Source: Phoronis australis (lineage: Eukaryota > Phoronida > Phoronidae). Taken from it: a stretch of DNA of 60,000 nt. How positions within the stretch are numbered: the first letter of the stretch is position 1; each line of letters starts with the position of its first letter. A program made the translations under genes and the position numbers. The stretch covers positions 257,992 through 317,991 of the forward strand of contig NMRA01000055.1 of the NCBI GenBank assembly GCA_002633005.1, in the 5' to 3' direction. Under the pieces are notes generated by a model that ran no database searches, was not told the origin of the DNA, and worked only from the letters and a program-made list of their open reading frames with translations. Positions 33,748-48,700 of this stretch are shown piece by piece.

Positions 33748-36700
33748 ATGGCGGCGTTCAAGCCCATGTGTGCACTTATTCGGAGCGTCGGTAGCAGGAC
33801 ATTTCTCACGTCTAGAACCTTATTTAATTGTACTACACATAAACTAGATCTCTTAAGCCTTCAAAGATCGCATTTTAGCACGTCTAAAGTGTTTTCATAC
33901 AAAATTTCAACTATTAAGAGTACCGTCGATGCCTCGAAAAGTTCGTCGGTCGGGTCATCACAAGAAACGACAAACGAAAATACGGCAGAAAGCCAAGATT
34001 CGTCAAAGAAAAAAGAATCGAGGTGGACTGGAAAGAATGCATGGAAGCTGGGCTTAATATCAATGTGTGCTACAGGGGTGATCGGCATTGGCTCACTCAT
34101 AGCTGAATGGGGTAATTAAAACCGAATGTTGTGAATTGTGGAAGTGAAGATTTTTCTGAATCATGACTAGGAATCTGTTCGATGCATGAATATTGCTACA
34201 CAGAAATGTATGTTTTTCATAAATAATAGCATTTGATGTTGTAGCATTGAACTCCTAACTATGGAAACTTGTTTAAGTACCGATTTTTCACACTGTTGAG
34301 TTCTGCCATGTACTTTTATTTTAATTATAGTTTACAGTATACACCTACAGTAGTGATTAAGCGTCCATGAAAAGGGCTGAACAAGTACAACAATTTAACA
34401 CCCATCGAGATCATTACATTTCCAAAATTGTAGTGCTATGTCACAATTCCTACATTTTTCTTACGTGATGTAGGCATATAACTACATTGTGCAGGTTTCT
34501 ACATTGCTTGGAACAAAATCACTGATTAGTGATGGTGATGGCAGATTCTGGGTGAGGTGAGAGGCAGGGATTATACAGGGGCTGTCTTTTGTCTGGCTAG
34601 AATTTTGTTGTATGCAGGTTTGACAGAACGGCCAAAAGTAAAAAAGACAAGCAAAATTTTAGAAAGTTGCCTTGCCAATAAACAAGTGATTTTTGTTTAA
34701 CGTTTGGCAACAACTGTCAGCTGTGACATTGCAAAACTGGACTTTTGAATTCTTGAAAGCAACCTGTTTTATTCAAAAAACAGAGCAACATAACTTAGGG
34801 CTTGATTTTCTGCTAAATGGGTGTTTTGAGGCCTTGATATATCGCTGTGTGATAACCAAGATTCATGATGCTCATGTTCTTGTCTGTTGACAAACTCGAA
34901 GGTGCCATGAAACGGGCAGAGTTTACAAAAAATACTTTCACTTTGGGAGTTTGAAAATGCATTTTCCAAGTTCTAAGATTTTCCAGCTCTTGCTATATGT
35001 TTTGCAAATTGTTTTCTTTTTTTCTACAGGACATGTGTATACTCAGTAAGCATTTGAGAACCACGGTTCATTATACACCTCACCTGTATATTGTTCCAGG
35101 CTTGAGGGGTTGAAAGCAAGTTGTACATTCAAAGGAAAATGGTTCTCTGGCCCAATATTCTTCCAAGATATGGGTCAACTTATCTTCAATTCAAGATCAA
35201 TTTTGGCTTACAAAGTTTTGAGAAAGGTCAATAACAACTCAAATTACGAATTTGTTTAAATTGCAAGGGTGTAGTATTAGCAACTCATTCGGATTTGAGA
35301 TTGTTAAAATTGCCAAAATTATATGATGGCATTTGGTAAAAGCATATTTTGTTGTTATAGGTGCGCCTCCTAAGGATGAAAATGGGAAAGAGGTAAATAT
35401 CTTGCATACGCACATGCATCAACTCTAGAATGAGAAGAGGAAACCATTAAATTTGAAAATGTTTATCTTCACAGGAGTGAAAAAAATCAAAAATGTCTTG
35501 CTTAAAGTAGTTATCAGTAATGTTTCATCTTTGTCCAGCACATTACTCGTCTCAATATTCTAAATTGTCGCTTGAATTGTACTAGTATTTGTTTTTCAGA
35601 TTAAAGACGAATTTAGTGACTGTGAGTACATTTTTTATATGCTTCTGACAATATAAACAGACACGTCTAGTACCAGTCTGTCTCTACATGTGTGCTGTGT
35701 CAAAATACAACTCTTCATTATCCGTGCATACTGCACTTGAAATTCTTTCCTTAATACAGTGTTCAAACTTGACAGGAATCACAAAATTCATGTTCGTGTT
35801 CGAAAGACCATGTCCATGTTGTGCGGAATTTGTGCGTTAAGTATTGGAATAAATGCACTGACCTGTCACCAAAAATCCAAAATGTCCAAATTTGCTCAAG
35901 AAATAACCGATCTACTGATTATGCAAACTCGTTGCATAGGCTTTCAAACTCGACGCAAGTAAGTCAAACTCGTCACGACAGAATTCCAACTGGATGCAGT
36001 GACTAGTCAAAACAGGTTGTGGAGTACACTGTAATATCAGTTAATGTTGTCCGTATTTAGACATTGGAGGAATAATGTTTGGTTATTTTATTTGCTTATT
36101 GATTCTGTTATCCTAAAATAGAAATTTCGTTTGCGATTTTTCCAACAAAGAGTGTTGAAACTCGTCTGAAAATCTGTGATTATTTTCATTGAAGAGCAGA
36201 ATAAATCCAGTGGCGTGCAACGTCTTCATCAGTTTAGAGGAATATCATTATTTGGTAGGTGTAATCGTATAGTGCTGATATCCCTATTAACTCTTCATTA
36301 ATTATGAAGAATTACAGCCCATAATAATCAAATAACTTGACTACAGGTTCAAACACCATTCTCACTATTTTCCTTTGTGAAATAATTTTTGTATATTTTC
36401 TGTTTTTATTTTAGTATCTCCATGGCTACAATATCCGAAAAGAGCACTCAGAGAAGCCAACTTCTTTAAAAAGGTAACATCTTGCATTGTGTTAATGTTA
36501 ACAGTTTCCTTCCAGTCTTGCTGTACTTGGGACATCTAAAAAGTAATTGACTAATCACATAGTGTGAAATTTAAAAGTTTTCTCATGGCATGCCGCATGA
36601 TTATGGTAAAAATTATCTAGTTTGGGACGATAATTATTGCTAAAATTGCATTCTTTAAACATTTTCCAAGGCTCACAATATTGCTATAGAAATACCAAAA

Positions 36701-39700
36701 AATTTTGTCAAATGTTTTTGGCGAATACATTACTATATGATCTGTGCTAACAAAGAAGTAAAATGTTCTTGCAGGTTAGTTTTGTGGAGAAATTTGATCA
36801 AATGAAATTGTAATAATCATCATTATTGTGTCATAAACTTGATGAATTGTTCCTAAAGTCTTGAATCAAGTCAATTAAAACCTTATTTGTCTCATTCTCT
36901 GGTGTACATGAATTTGTTAAGTTGTGAGTGAAAGCTAATGAGAAGAAGAGAAATTCCCACATGGTTGTGTTGTTCCAACGTGGTTTTGCTAAATTTTTTT
37001 TCTCGCTACACATTATGTATATCGTATTTGAAGTTCCTGAGAAGAAAGATAAGGTTTTTTGCTGGACATATGTGAGATAAGGTAAAAATGGCCAATTTTT
37101 ATGAAGAAGGTTTGAGATATCCTTAATATTCCAAATGACGTGGTAAACTGGGCTCCAGTGTTTTCTCCAGCCGTTGATGGTTACAATGTTATATATAAGA
37201 GAAATAGAATCATATCTCGGTAGGCAATATTATGTGACTGATTTTATGAGAGTGAAAGGCTTATAATTTGTTTAGAAAACTAAACAGGATGAACTACGGC
37301 TTTAAATGGATAATGTCTAAGTATGTTTGTTCCATATGAACGTTGATTGAAAATATTGTTCTCTTGTATGTTTGATTAATCCACGAAGCATTCAGTAATT
37401 TTTTTCACTACAAAATAGTAATACCAAATTGCAGTTTTGTGAAAAAGATGTCAAAGAATACTCTCCTGTGTGGTAACTTGCAGATGATTCAAGAGCCCTC
37501 TAGTGAGAAACTCCTGCCAGATCCTCTGAGAGAGCCATACTATCAGCCACCATTTACACTTGTGTTAGAAATGACGGGAGTGCTGGTGCACCCAGACTGG
37601 ACTGTGAGTTTTGGTTCATGCTTGTACCTTGTGCTGAACTGCAATTTGTTTTCTTATCTAGATTTGTTCCTACTTTTGATGCGCCCGCATGTATGTGGGA
37701 ACTTGTGTGGGTACATGTATGGCAGATGGTCAGAAAGAGATTAGGACTATATGCACCAACATGTCAGTGTATTTCAAATGTCAAGTCTACCGTTATTTGT
37801 CAGACGGTACAATTGTACCAAGCGTATTATAGTAAGGAAAATAAACAAAGTCAATGATACTGACATCAGACGTTAGATCTGACAGCTGCTAATTGGGGAG
37901 AATGTCTCATTTAAAGACTGTAATGTGCAGATAGAATGTCCTACTTTATTAATCACGTTTTAAGGAAAATTTGACAGTGCATGTAGCCGTCATGTGTCTC
38001 GGCATTTGTCATCGAGACGTCCTGTGCTGTATCTCCTAAACCCCGTGCAATTTATTTTTTTGACATCCACCGCCCTCTGTTGAGCTGCTTGAAGAATCAT
38101 CATGAAAGTTAGTGGGTGGTATTGATTGTTCAGGTTATCTTACAACTTTGGTATGCCCTCTTATGGCAGTTTGTTTTCTTTGCGTCTGCCTCAAAATGTA
38201 CCATTTTAATTAAAGATCTTATAATTTGGCATATGTGTTCTTATTGAGGAAAGCACCTGAGGTGTTGGACAGATCTGACTAATATAGTGCCCTGCAGTCT
38301 GCCTGAAAGTGTGATATTGCCTTTGAGTAGGTCGTTCTGATTCCACTGTTTATATCAGAAAATAGCCTTAACATTTTGTGCTTGTAACTCAGGGCTATGC
38401 TTATGGCTTTTGTTTTTTGTCATATATGTGTCGGAGGTCATGCTTCAATGTTAATGCACATGTCTCGGTGACACAGTGAGAAGGTGAAGTTGGAACAAAA
38501 TGACTGACCAATTGCATGGCATGATTATACTTTTGGCACTCAATCATACACATTTTAGAAATCTGCTCAAACTTGATATTGTAAGAAAAATTTCTAAAAT
38601 CATAAAATTACACCCCATACCGTTTGTGTTTATCAGATGGAATAAAATTACATGTTTACAGAATCTTGTAATTTTGTCAAAAGCAATAAGTGGTGTTCTG
38701 TAAAAGTTTGGAATTTTGTTGATAATCTAAAGCTAAAAAGTTGACAAAGGTGTGTGCAACCAGATAGTCAACTTGAGAATGAAGAGAACCAGGAGTAACT
38801 GACAAAAAGTAAGATAAACATTTAAAGCAAGCTTCAGCTTCAAAGTTTTTTAGTTTTTTAAAAACCACTGTGTGTTACGATGTTGCAGTTGGCCACGGGC
38901 TGGCGGTTCAAGAAGAGACCTGGTGTGGACTATTTCCTTCAGCAAGTTGGCCCTCCTCTGTTTGAAGTTGTCATTTATACAGCGGAACAGGGATTTGTAA
39001 GTTAACACTGCATCGACTCTGTGTATGTTTATTGAATACGTTAATTGACCTACAGTGTTACAGACCAACATGTGCAGTTCCACTATTGTACAGACCAATT
39101 AAATCCGAGCTCTGAAACAAAGTGCCTAATTCAAAAACCAAGTAATGTGGCCTGGTGTTAGTTGAACCCTTGTTCTCTTATTAACTGACATATGTTGAAG
39201 CGCTAGCTCACGCTGGTTCTTCAGTGAACAGGTTCTGCTTAGGGTTCGTCTGAAATATTTTCAAAGCATTACTTAACGTGTGGTGGGGGAGTGCGTTAAC
39301 AACTGGACGATGCTTGGGGATGGTGTTAAAAGCTGGCTTGTCCTTTTAACATTTTCGAAAAATGTTTATGGGAATCATTTTGTGAACATGAAAGTCAACA
39401 TTATGCAAGCATATGTTTGATGTGCTTTTGAAGGTCAATTATTGCATTCAGTTCTTCAGTAAAACTTTCACTGAATCACCTCTAGACTAAACAAGCTAAC
39501 ACTCTTTAGTTCATTTCAGTGTCCAACTCATTTTCAACTTTAATGGGCACCTCTCTACTTTCAGCCTGTTTACTGTTGCTACGCTACATCACACAATGTT
39601 CTGACTAGATGCTGTTATGGTCACAACAGACCAGTGAAGGGTCACTTCAAGTTTACCACTGACTTATCATGTATCTTCTTGGGTCAACATGCCAAGTTGC

Positions 39701-42700
39701 ATTCAAATGAATCAGCTATGGACATGACCAAAACTTGGCTCTCGACTAGTGTTTGACATTGTTAGATTTTGGTTTTATAAGCAACAAAAGTTGAAGACAG
39801 CGAAAGCAGTGCTGATGAGCATTGCAAATAAACATCTTTGTGATATATTATATCATTGTTAGGATTTCAGATATTGCTGATGAGTTGATGTATAGGGAAT
39901 ATATAACTTATTCTTAATATATATTAGAGCCATTTTATTGTCTTCAACTTTTTTGATCACTTATACAAAGTAAAGACTTCGCTGTTTGAACAGTGTAGCT
40001 CACACTGAGCTGTTTTCAACACTAAAGCTCGACGTTGTATTGAGATAACTTTTTATGGCTTTGTTTCAGACTGCATTTCCACTGCTCAATAGTCTTGACC
40101 CCAAAGGTTACATTATGTACAGATTGTTTCGAGATGCCACCAGGTGGACTGATGGACATCATGTTAAGGTATGTTAGATCTGAGATCAAGACCAATAATT
40201 GTACAAAGGCTGCCCATGCTAAACTCAAAAGTCCTGGGCCTGTTAATATGAACCTTATGCCTAAAAACACAGAATGTATGTTGTGTATGAAAAGCAAGTT
40301 GTTACTAACCCTGGCCCTTAACTTGGATTGTGAAGTAATCAGAGTATTTTACACCATATAGCATTCCTGGCAGTAGGGAATGAGGCTGAATAAAAATTCA
40401 CCTTCAGTTCCTGTCACAGACTCAGTTGTCATTTATTTACCAGTGCTTGAAAAGTAAGTAAGATTTGAAATAAGAAATTATTACAAGCCACTCAAATTGG
40501 TAAGAACGACGCTATTGTAAATTGACAATGTTTAGGAAAGCAGTAAAAGTCCCATGTCGAGATTTTATCCAATTAATGTCGAATTTAAATTCTATTAAGG
40601 GCCACGTACGCAAACAAGGACAACTGTACTGTGAAATTTTGTCCTTGATTAAGTGAAAATTTGACCTGCACACATCTGACTCATGTGAGTTAACACTCTT
40701 GGAGACGACTGAACATTTTGTTTTTAGGCATTTCTTGTCTATGAATAAGGTCTCTGTTGGCCCTCTCCTGTTGTGGTCCTATGTTTGACTTCTGTAAATT
40801 GTTTTTGAACCATTATCTCCATGTATTGCTTTCAAAACAGATTGTAAATTTTAAGAATTTTTATTGTTGGATGAATAGTTATTGTTGACAACTTATGTCT
40901 CTTATGTGAATCTGTTCTGGTCTTGCCAGAGTTCCATAGCATAGTGATGCAGTACACTGCTATAGCTTCATACCTTGTTTTGAAATTCTCTTTTTATTGG
41001 GGTGACTGTTACTTGTAATCAGTATAACTGTTATGTGACGCATTGGTTATTGTTAATATTAGAATATATATTCCTGTATTTCATAAGCCACTAGCCTTTT
41101 GAGACTATAAATTCACAGTTTTACCGTGACACTCACAGTCAATAAATACAAACACACGTGGTACTGAAATAAAAAAACAATTAATATGTAACTAATCCTG
41201 TTGCAACAAGTGTTTTCTTAGTTTCATCAGTTTGTCTGTTATGTCTTTTGGAGTTGTGCTTCATAACTGCTTGCCTGAAGACTGGAGATTGTATACAGAC
41301 TACGAGTGAGTATATATTAAGCTGTCTGGCAAAAAGTACAGACGTGCTTACAACCAAGTTAGTTTCATCTCCAAAATAATATATTTTACTGCCTGATTTA
41401 AGAATGAAGTTTCATTTGATCTCAATACATTGTGCATCTGTTGAGGGCTACAATCTTCCCTTAAAGATGCTGGTAATGTACATATTAAGTACCAGGAGAA
41501 CTGTTATCATGAGCTTCCAAGTTATCATTGTGTTTCAGGATCTCAACTGCCTCAACAGAGATCTGTCCAAAGTGATTATGATCGATCATGATAAAAAGGC
41601 TTTCCAGCTGAATCCTCGTAATGGTCTGGTCTTGAAGAAATGGTCTGGCAATGATGACGACAGAACACTATTTGATTTGGCAAACTTCTTACGAAGTAGG
41701 TTGTTTAAGGCATTGTCATTGATCGTGTTGACTGAATACTTGTTTAAGTGACTCCTAATGAATTGATGAGAACTTGGAAATCAAACTTGGAGTCTGCTCC
41801 TCTACCAACCAAACCACTTTAATGGTGATTGTGAAAAATGGCATATATGTTGTTAATGTGAAGAGGACTGTTGACGATAATTTTCCAACGACTTTGGCTA
41901 CTTTAGTGCCTCCTAGTAGCAGTTTTGTTTTTTGTGCCCATAGATGTCTCTCCTAAACCCACTGCAGGGTCTTTATTAATATTTGCAAGTGTTTTCATGT
42001 TAACAACAAATGAAGACAACTCAGACGGATCCGACAAATGCTGTGCCCCCTAGTGGCAATTTCGTTTTTTCTGTTTTCCTCTGTTTCTCTGAAGTTCCTT
42101 GAAATTTGGTAAATAGCTTTGAATTAAGAAACGATGATATGTTTTTGTTTCTAATGGATTCAATGGCCACTTTTATAATACAAATAAGCACACCTTGAAG
42201 CACACCATTTGCGGTGCATTAGTAGGCACTTTTCAATGCACCACGTTGCTCTTGTTTGTTTTCACACTTACAAGTTGTCCATGAATACAATTGCACTTTG
42301 TTTAATGTAGATGATGTTCAAATAGCTTGGTCATTTAGTTCCTGCTATACATCAGCATAGTTAGGAGCATGCAAATACAACTTTAAAATTAGCAGAGCAA
42401 TTGTTTGGTCATGAAACTGAGGAAATCGCTTATAAAAATGTGCTTTTGAACAACTCCACCTCAAGGAATTTCATGGAATTTATGATAGGTTATTAAGCTA
42501 TTAATTCTGTATAAGAAAATGATGTAACTTCTACTTGAATTAATGGGAAGAATACATTGATATTGAGTGGATTACATTAAGACTTACTTAAGACAAAAAG
42601 TGCCATCTTGTGGTTACCCATTGACTGGCGTGTATGCTATAGAGGTGCATAGCAACTCTGAACTTGCAAGGAATATCAATGTGCTACTGAGTGTGTTGCC

Positions 42701-45700
42701 GCTGTTACTAATCTTAAATTTCAATGACGCACACAATTCTGACACTTCTCTTGTTAAAGTGTTAAATGTGAATTAAAATTGAGATTTTAATTATGTGTAC
42801 TTAGACACAATGCTTGATTAACTAAGCTCGAATTTCCAACTTACTCTGACAAATAGGCATGGTTAACTGTCCACTAATTAATATCAAAGAAGGGTTTAGT
42901 ATGGCAAATTGTATTGATTGAAAGCAGAATGAATAAAATTTCAGGTAGCATACAGCACTTTGCAGTTATTAAAAATAAGGCAATTGTTAACAAGCCATTC
43001 AATTTCCAAATATTCTTGGCAGCTTTAAAGTGGAACTTGCACTCTAATTCCTTATTTTCATGTTTTCTTGGTCAAATTAGTTAGAAACACAACATATAGC
43101 GACGATATGAATATGAAGTACGTTGAATAATCCCAAATGTCTTTAAGAAAGACTTATGGGTCAAAAATGATATGTCGTAATTCACTCAACCGTGTCCAGT
43201 AAGTATTGTGACCTGGTGTTGGGGAATAACACTGCATGATGCGGGCTATGTGAGCCCCTAAGGTACACCGTTAGTGTAAAGGTCACCTATTTGCAGAATT
43301 TTTTGTTTTCACATTTACAAGTTGTCAATGAATACAATTGCACTTTGGTTAGTGTAGATGATGCTCAAATTGCATTGTCGTTTAGTTTGTGTTATACAGT
43401 AGCATAGTTAGGCGCATTCAGATACATCTTCAATAGTTGACAAGACTGGTATACAGCAACAGGTCTATACATGTGTAGATGTACAGACCTTGTATTGTGG
43501 CAAGGTGTGAGGTTTTTCTTGTGTTAGTTCTAAAACTGAAACAGTCAAATGTTATTATCTAAAGAACTAAGTTGTAACTGGCCAATAACAGGACTGTTTA
43601 CATTGTGATCACCACAGAATTGATGTGTCAGTTACTTTAGCATTTGATGCTGAACCTGTGAAGAAAAACCATGTAGAATGCATGATGGTTTCATTGGAAA
43701 ATTACCATCAATGTCCCTGGGTTGTAGTGGATCACTAAGAGTCGTAAATAGCCGATTCAGAAGTTTCTGCCCAGTCATGGCAGTGGTTTGGGAATGTGTT
43801 GATACTTTGTCAGCAAGCAAGATGTGTCAGAATCTGTTGTGTGATCTGAACATATGTACAATTGCAGCACAGGTCAAGTTTAAATGGCCTTAAGACTTTT
43901 GATATATGTTTTCTTTATTGCAGCTATCGCCTCCAGTAATGTAGAAGATGTTCGGACTGTTATTGAGTATTATGGCAGTTTTGAGGATCCTATTGGCGTA
44001 TTCAAGGAGAACCAGCGTAGACTTCAGGTACGAGGAAGTTTGAAAAGTTTTACATTAGGCTAGTTATCCTCACCCTCGTAATTTTGAAAAAATTTTGTAT
44101 AGCAAAGTCGGATCTAAGCAAGCAAAGTCGGATCTAAGCAATCCAAGATATTTTGTGAGATAAGACGAAATTTGGCGTATCTGAGTGCATGAATTGGAAC
44201 CACTGTACTGTCTGTAAAACTTTGTTCAAATTTAGACATGACTTATGGGCACCCAATCTATGCACGTTTTACTTAAGTTTAAATTCGAATGCTCTCGCCT
44301 TTGATCACAAAAAACACCAACTTTTGAATTATGCCTCTTGTCTTGTAAAATTGATGTGCACTCATACCATGCTCCAAGTAGAAGTGGGTTCTGGGTTTGA
44401 CAAATTGTACCAAGATGGAACAGCACAAGTTGTTGTTCATTATTTGTGGTGAATGTAATATAGCTGTGAGACCAATGGAACGAGGCTTTTTGATGAGTGA
44501 ATGCGAAATGGAGGGGCAAGTTGGTGGGCTGGGGCAACAATAACTATTTTTAAATATAATTTCTGTGGATGGTATTTATTGCCTCTGAAATTTTTATTTA
44601 ATAATTTGAACTATTCGTGCGTGAATACAGAAAATATCCATTCCTTCTAAAAATGTAGACTTGTTGCAAGATTGAAGTTTTTCAAGATAATCTTTCTGCA
44701 AAATTTATGTAGAAGTGTATCATGGTATTTTTTGCTACTATAATATTTGAACAGCACATGAATAGGGTTGTATTTGCATATAAATTCTTTGGAAAGCCCA
44801 ATACAATAACTCATTGTCTTACGCATTAAGCTAAAATGACTATTTGTTTGAGTGACGTTTAATGCAAATTGTTGTTTGATGTAGTCAAGCTACATACAGC
44901 GCCATCTATGAAAATGTTTATGCTTATGAAGAGCACATTTTTAATATGGCGACTGTACATTGCTAATTTGACTCATCAGTTGCACTGTATGCCAAGTTCA
45001 TTCAGTACTAATGAATGAAACAAATAACACAAAAATATCATTGTGCAACATTTTTTGGAATAAGTTCTAAAGATAGTTTAATTGAAAAATTACCGTCCAT
45101 TGTTCTAATGAAGCAACAACATCTGCCAAGGATTAGCACATTAATATCAAGATTAGAATGCGCTTTTAGTGACTTTTTTGATGATTGTACAATTTGAAAT
45201 CAGCGATGTATCCCCCAACTTTTTAAGCTACTTAGCAAAGTTAACTAAACTAACCATAGCTTGGTTAGCTTGAATAATACTAGTGATGGGTAAGGTATGC
45301 CAGACTTGACAATCGGATAAAGCTGTTTTGGGAGTCACCTTTTTCAACATTGAATTCCAAGCTTTGAAAGTCTTGCTTCTTAGTAACCATTGTTGTGCAT
45401 GCTAGTATAAAATCGCTGGTCAGTTACATAATTCAAGTAAATTCTGTCATTAAGCAAATATCATTTTACTGACGGGTAATCAACATGTCACATGACCTGT
45501 CCGTCACTCAAGTGTACTAACATAAAGAGTTTACCATGTTGGTGGCAGAGCAATGTCAGCTGAGTGTCAAATCTTGAATGAAGTTTTTATGTGATTAATG
45601 TTGCCAGTAAGGATTATATTGAAGTTTGATGAATTTAGTGCCATAGTACATGCAGCTTAATGTATAAACTTATGTTGATAGTCAAAGTCCAAACTATGTG

Positions 45701-48700
45701 GCTCTTGTGTACAAAGTGGGTGAACATGCCAAGTCTGCTCGATTTACAAGGCCTCTGAACATGGGTTATTGTAAGAAGAAACTATTCTCCAAATAATCTT
45801 TCATGTATTATTTGTATTTCCTTGCTGTTGTAGTAGCTTTGTGTAGGTGCATTTATGCCATCATCCACGTCCAGTTGGCATTCACTGCCTTGATGGATAT
45901 TTGTAAAACTTAGCCTACGTGTTCCTATCATGGATGAGGTGGCATGTGCAAATTTCTGGACTAATCTAATGTTTGGATGGCTCTCTAACTACGGTGACAC
46001 TTCTTAGTAGCAGTTTTTTTTCGTATGCAGATGAATCTCTTGAGATACCTTTTGCAGTGTATTTTTAAAGTTTGACTGGTATTTCTAGCAGGGATGTGAC
46101 AACGGATGACAACTTTGGAATGGATCAAATTACCGTTGTGTCCCCTCATAACAATTTTCATTTTTTTTACATTTTTCTCTGTATTTTCAGAGTTTCTTGA
46201 CCAATTTTCATGAAACATAGCAAATAGGTTTCTATAAGAGTCGATAACACCTTACCATATTCGGATGGATTCAACATATTGTATGCCACTGTTGGCCTTT
46301 TTTATCATTTTTGTTTTGTTTTTTGCGCCTGTCTCTATCAACCAAGTCACAGCAGGATTAGTAGAAAAATTGATTTACCGGGTATGTGTTCCTACTGGGA
46401 AGTGCATCGCTGACGATGATAGTTGAACAGGTCCGACTGCTATGATGCCCTCGTGAGGCACTTATATTCTTTGCTTATGACTCAATACAAGCTCCTTGTG
46501 CATGGTCATAAAATTTGGCATGTGCAACAAGTCTGTGTAATTATCCAAGTATATGCAAAACCATAGATTTTAACTCAGTAAAAATACATATTTTTTGACA
46601 TCAAGAAGTCTGACTTTTGACTTTGTATCAGTTTCCTCTTAATTGGGTCATGTGACCATGTCTTTTGAGTAAAATTTGGAAAAAATGAAGGTAAATTCAT
46701 TACAAAACAATGGTGTCAATCACATTACCAAATTCCGTTTGATATTAGAAAGCAGTGCATTAAGTATAGTATCTGAATGTTCAATATGAACCTCACCATT
46801 TTTCAGATATGATGTTACAAAATTTACCAAATTTGGACATTTTTCTAGGGTCCTACATAATCTTAAAATAATATTTCTCTCTATGTTGTTAACATGGCTA
46901 AACCTCGTGTATGATGGATCTTTGTGAAATGTGGCTGATACGTTTGTATCAAGTAGGGTATGTCTTCTAAGAATTTTGGATAGCTTGCATCATGTTGTGT
47001 GCCCCCAAAATGGCAATTTTCATATTTTGGATCCATTTTTGCTGTTAGCCTTTCAAATTACTAAATGGTTTGTATGAAAGATCATTATAAAATTTAAGGG
47101 AAATGTTCCTATAAGAGCATGGCTGATTTTGATATAGATATCACTTTGGCCCAAGAATAAGAGTAAGTTTTGGGCCCGCCCCAGTATATCCCTAGTTCTC
47201 CAAAGGATCGTCATTAATGTGGTGCGGTTTACATCAACTTTCACACAGGTTCTACTCCTACATTGACTATCTTAAATCAACCTTTCTACCTTCCAAGTAG
47301 TTTGAAGAATGAGTAAGAAATTTAATGGAAGTGTTTCTATTAACAGAAACCTGGCAGACATTGAATTTTGGACAGTTTCAGTTATCATAGCACACCCTAG
47401 TGGCAGGTGCTGTTTTGTACATGATTATGTGGTTACATTCCTGCTACAAAAGCAAAGTCACGGACATGAGATATTATGCATTACATGCAAAGTAGGTGAT
47501 CACACCAGCTTTCACTCACAAGTGTTTTGCATTAAGCAACGCACTCCAATGCCTGCCCATTTTTGGACAGTTCATGCTTGTGCTGTGCTCCCTTGTGGCA
47601 ATTTTGTAAGTTTGGTATTATTGCTATTTACTTCTGGCATCTCTTTCTCTGTCCTCTTAACCCCTTGAAGAATCATGATTATGGTCACATGACAGTCACG
47701 GGACAGATGCGATAGCTGCTGTGCCATCTAGTGGTAATTTTAATTTTCTTTCTTGCTATCTCAATATCTACAAGGATTGCATTTGCCATGATGTCTAATA
47801 CTGCCCTCTATAGTCTCAATTTTTCACTAGTGTTGCCCGCTCTAGTAAGTGGAAACGTGAACACTCTACTAGAAATATTTGCCATTTGTAATGCACATGG
47901 TGGGTGCGTATCATTGCTCTGTGTTGCTCTTGTCATAAACTTCACTGTTTGGGTTTCTTTTCATTCACCACACATCTGGAGACTACATTTACATGTATTA
48001 TAGGATTTGTGAAATCCAATAAGCCAGTGCTTCTGCACTGTTAAATATATTGACTTTTGGAGATTATGAGTGCTTTTCACACCTCTGAAAACTTCAATAA
48101 ATCTCCTGTTTTCCTAGTTTGTTTGCCCCCAATGTATTACTGTGTGACTGTAGACTGCTCTCACATGATTTATGAATGACTGTTTGTTATTACTGCCAAT
48201 TGAACCACTACAGAAAATTAACACGCTTCAGTTGAACCTGAATAAGATAATTAGATGCATTCTTTATGTCCTCTGGTGACACTTTGTTCTCAGTGCTCTT
48301 TTCTCACACACACACATACACAATTGCTCCAATTGGTATTAAAAACAACCATTTATTGTGTGCCTGTGGGTGGGGATGGCTGTCTATCTCTTTTTTGTTT
48401 GCTCGTGCACTGCTTACATGACTGTTGTTAAAAAATTATCGACTGCTGCTGTGGTATTAAAGCAAACAGTGATTACGAACATCCAGACACTTGTGACAAT
48501 AGGTATTGAAGAATAATGATTGGGAAATTAATAAGACGACTTGCTTCACAGTATCTTTGGTGATGCTGTTCAGTTTGCTCAAGTTGTGTCGCCCCGAAAT
48601 TAGGTTCTCCTCTCCAGAAAGTTCATTCTGTTTTGTTTTTTAATCCATGATACAATAAGCCATTGGGCGTTAACATGTTTTTATCAAACTTGCCCACATA

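Noticed and set aside
47309-48003. Frames of 119 and 90 codons in the TIMM50 last intron
   Set aside because: They lie in satellite C and lack recognisable similarity.
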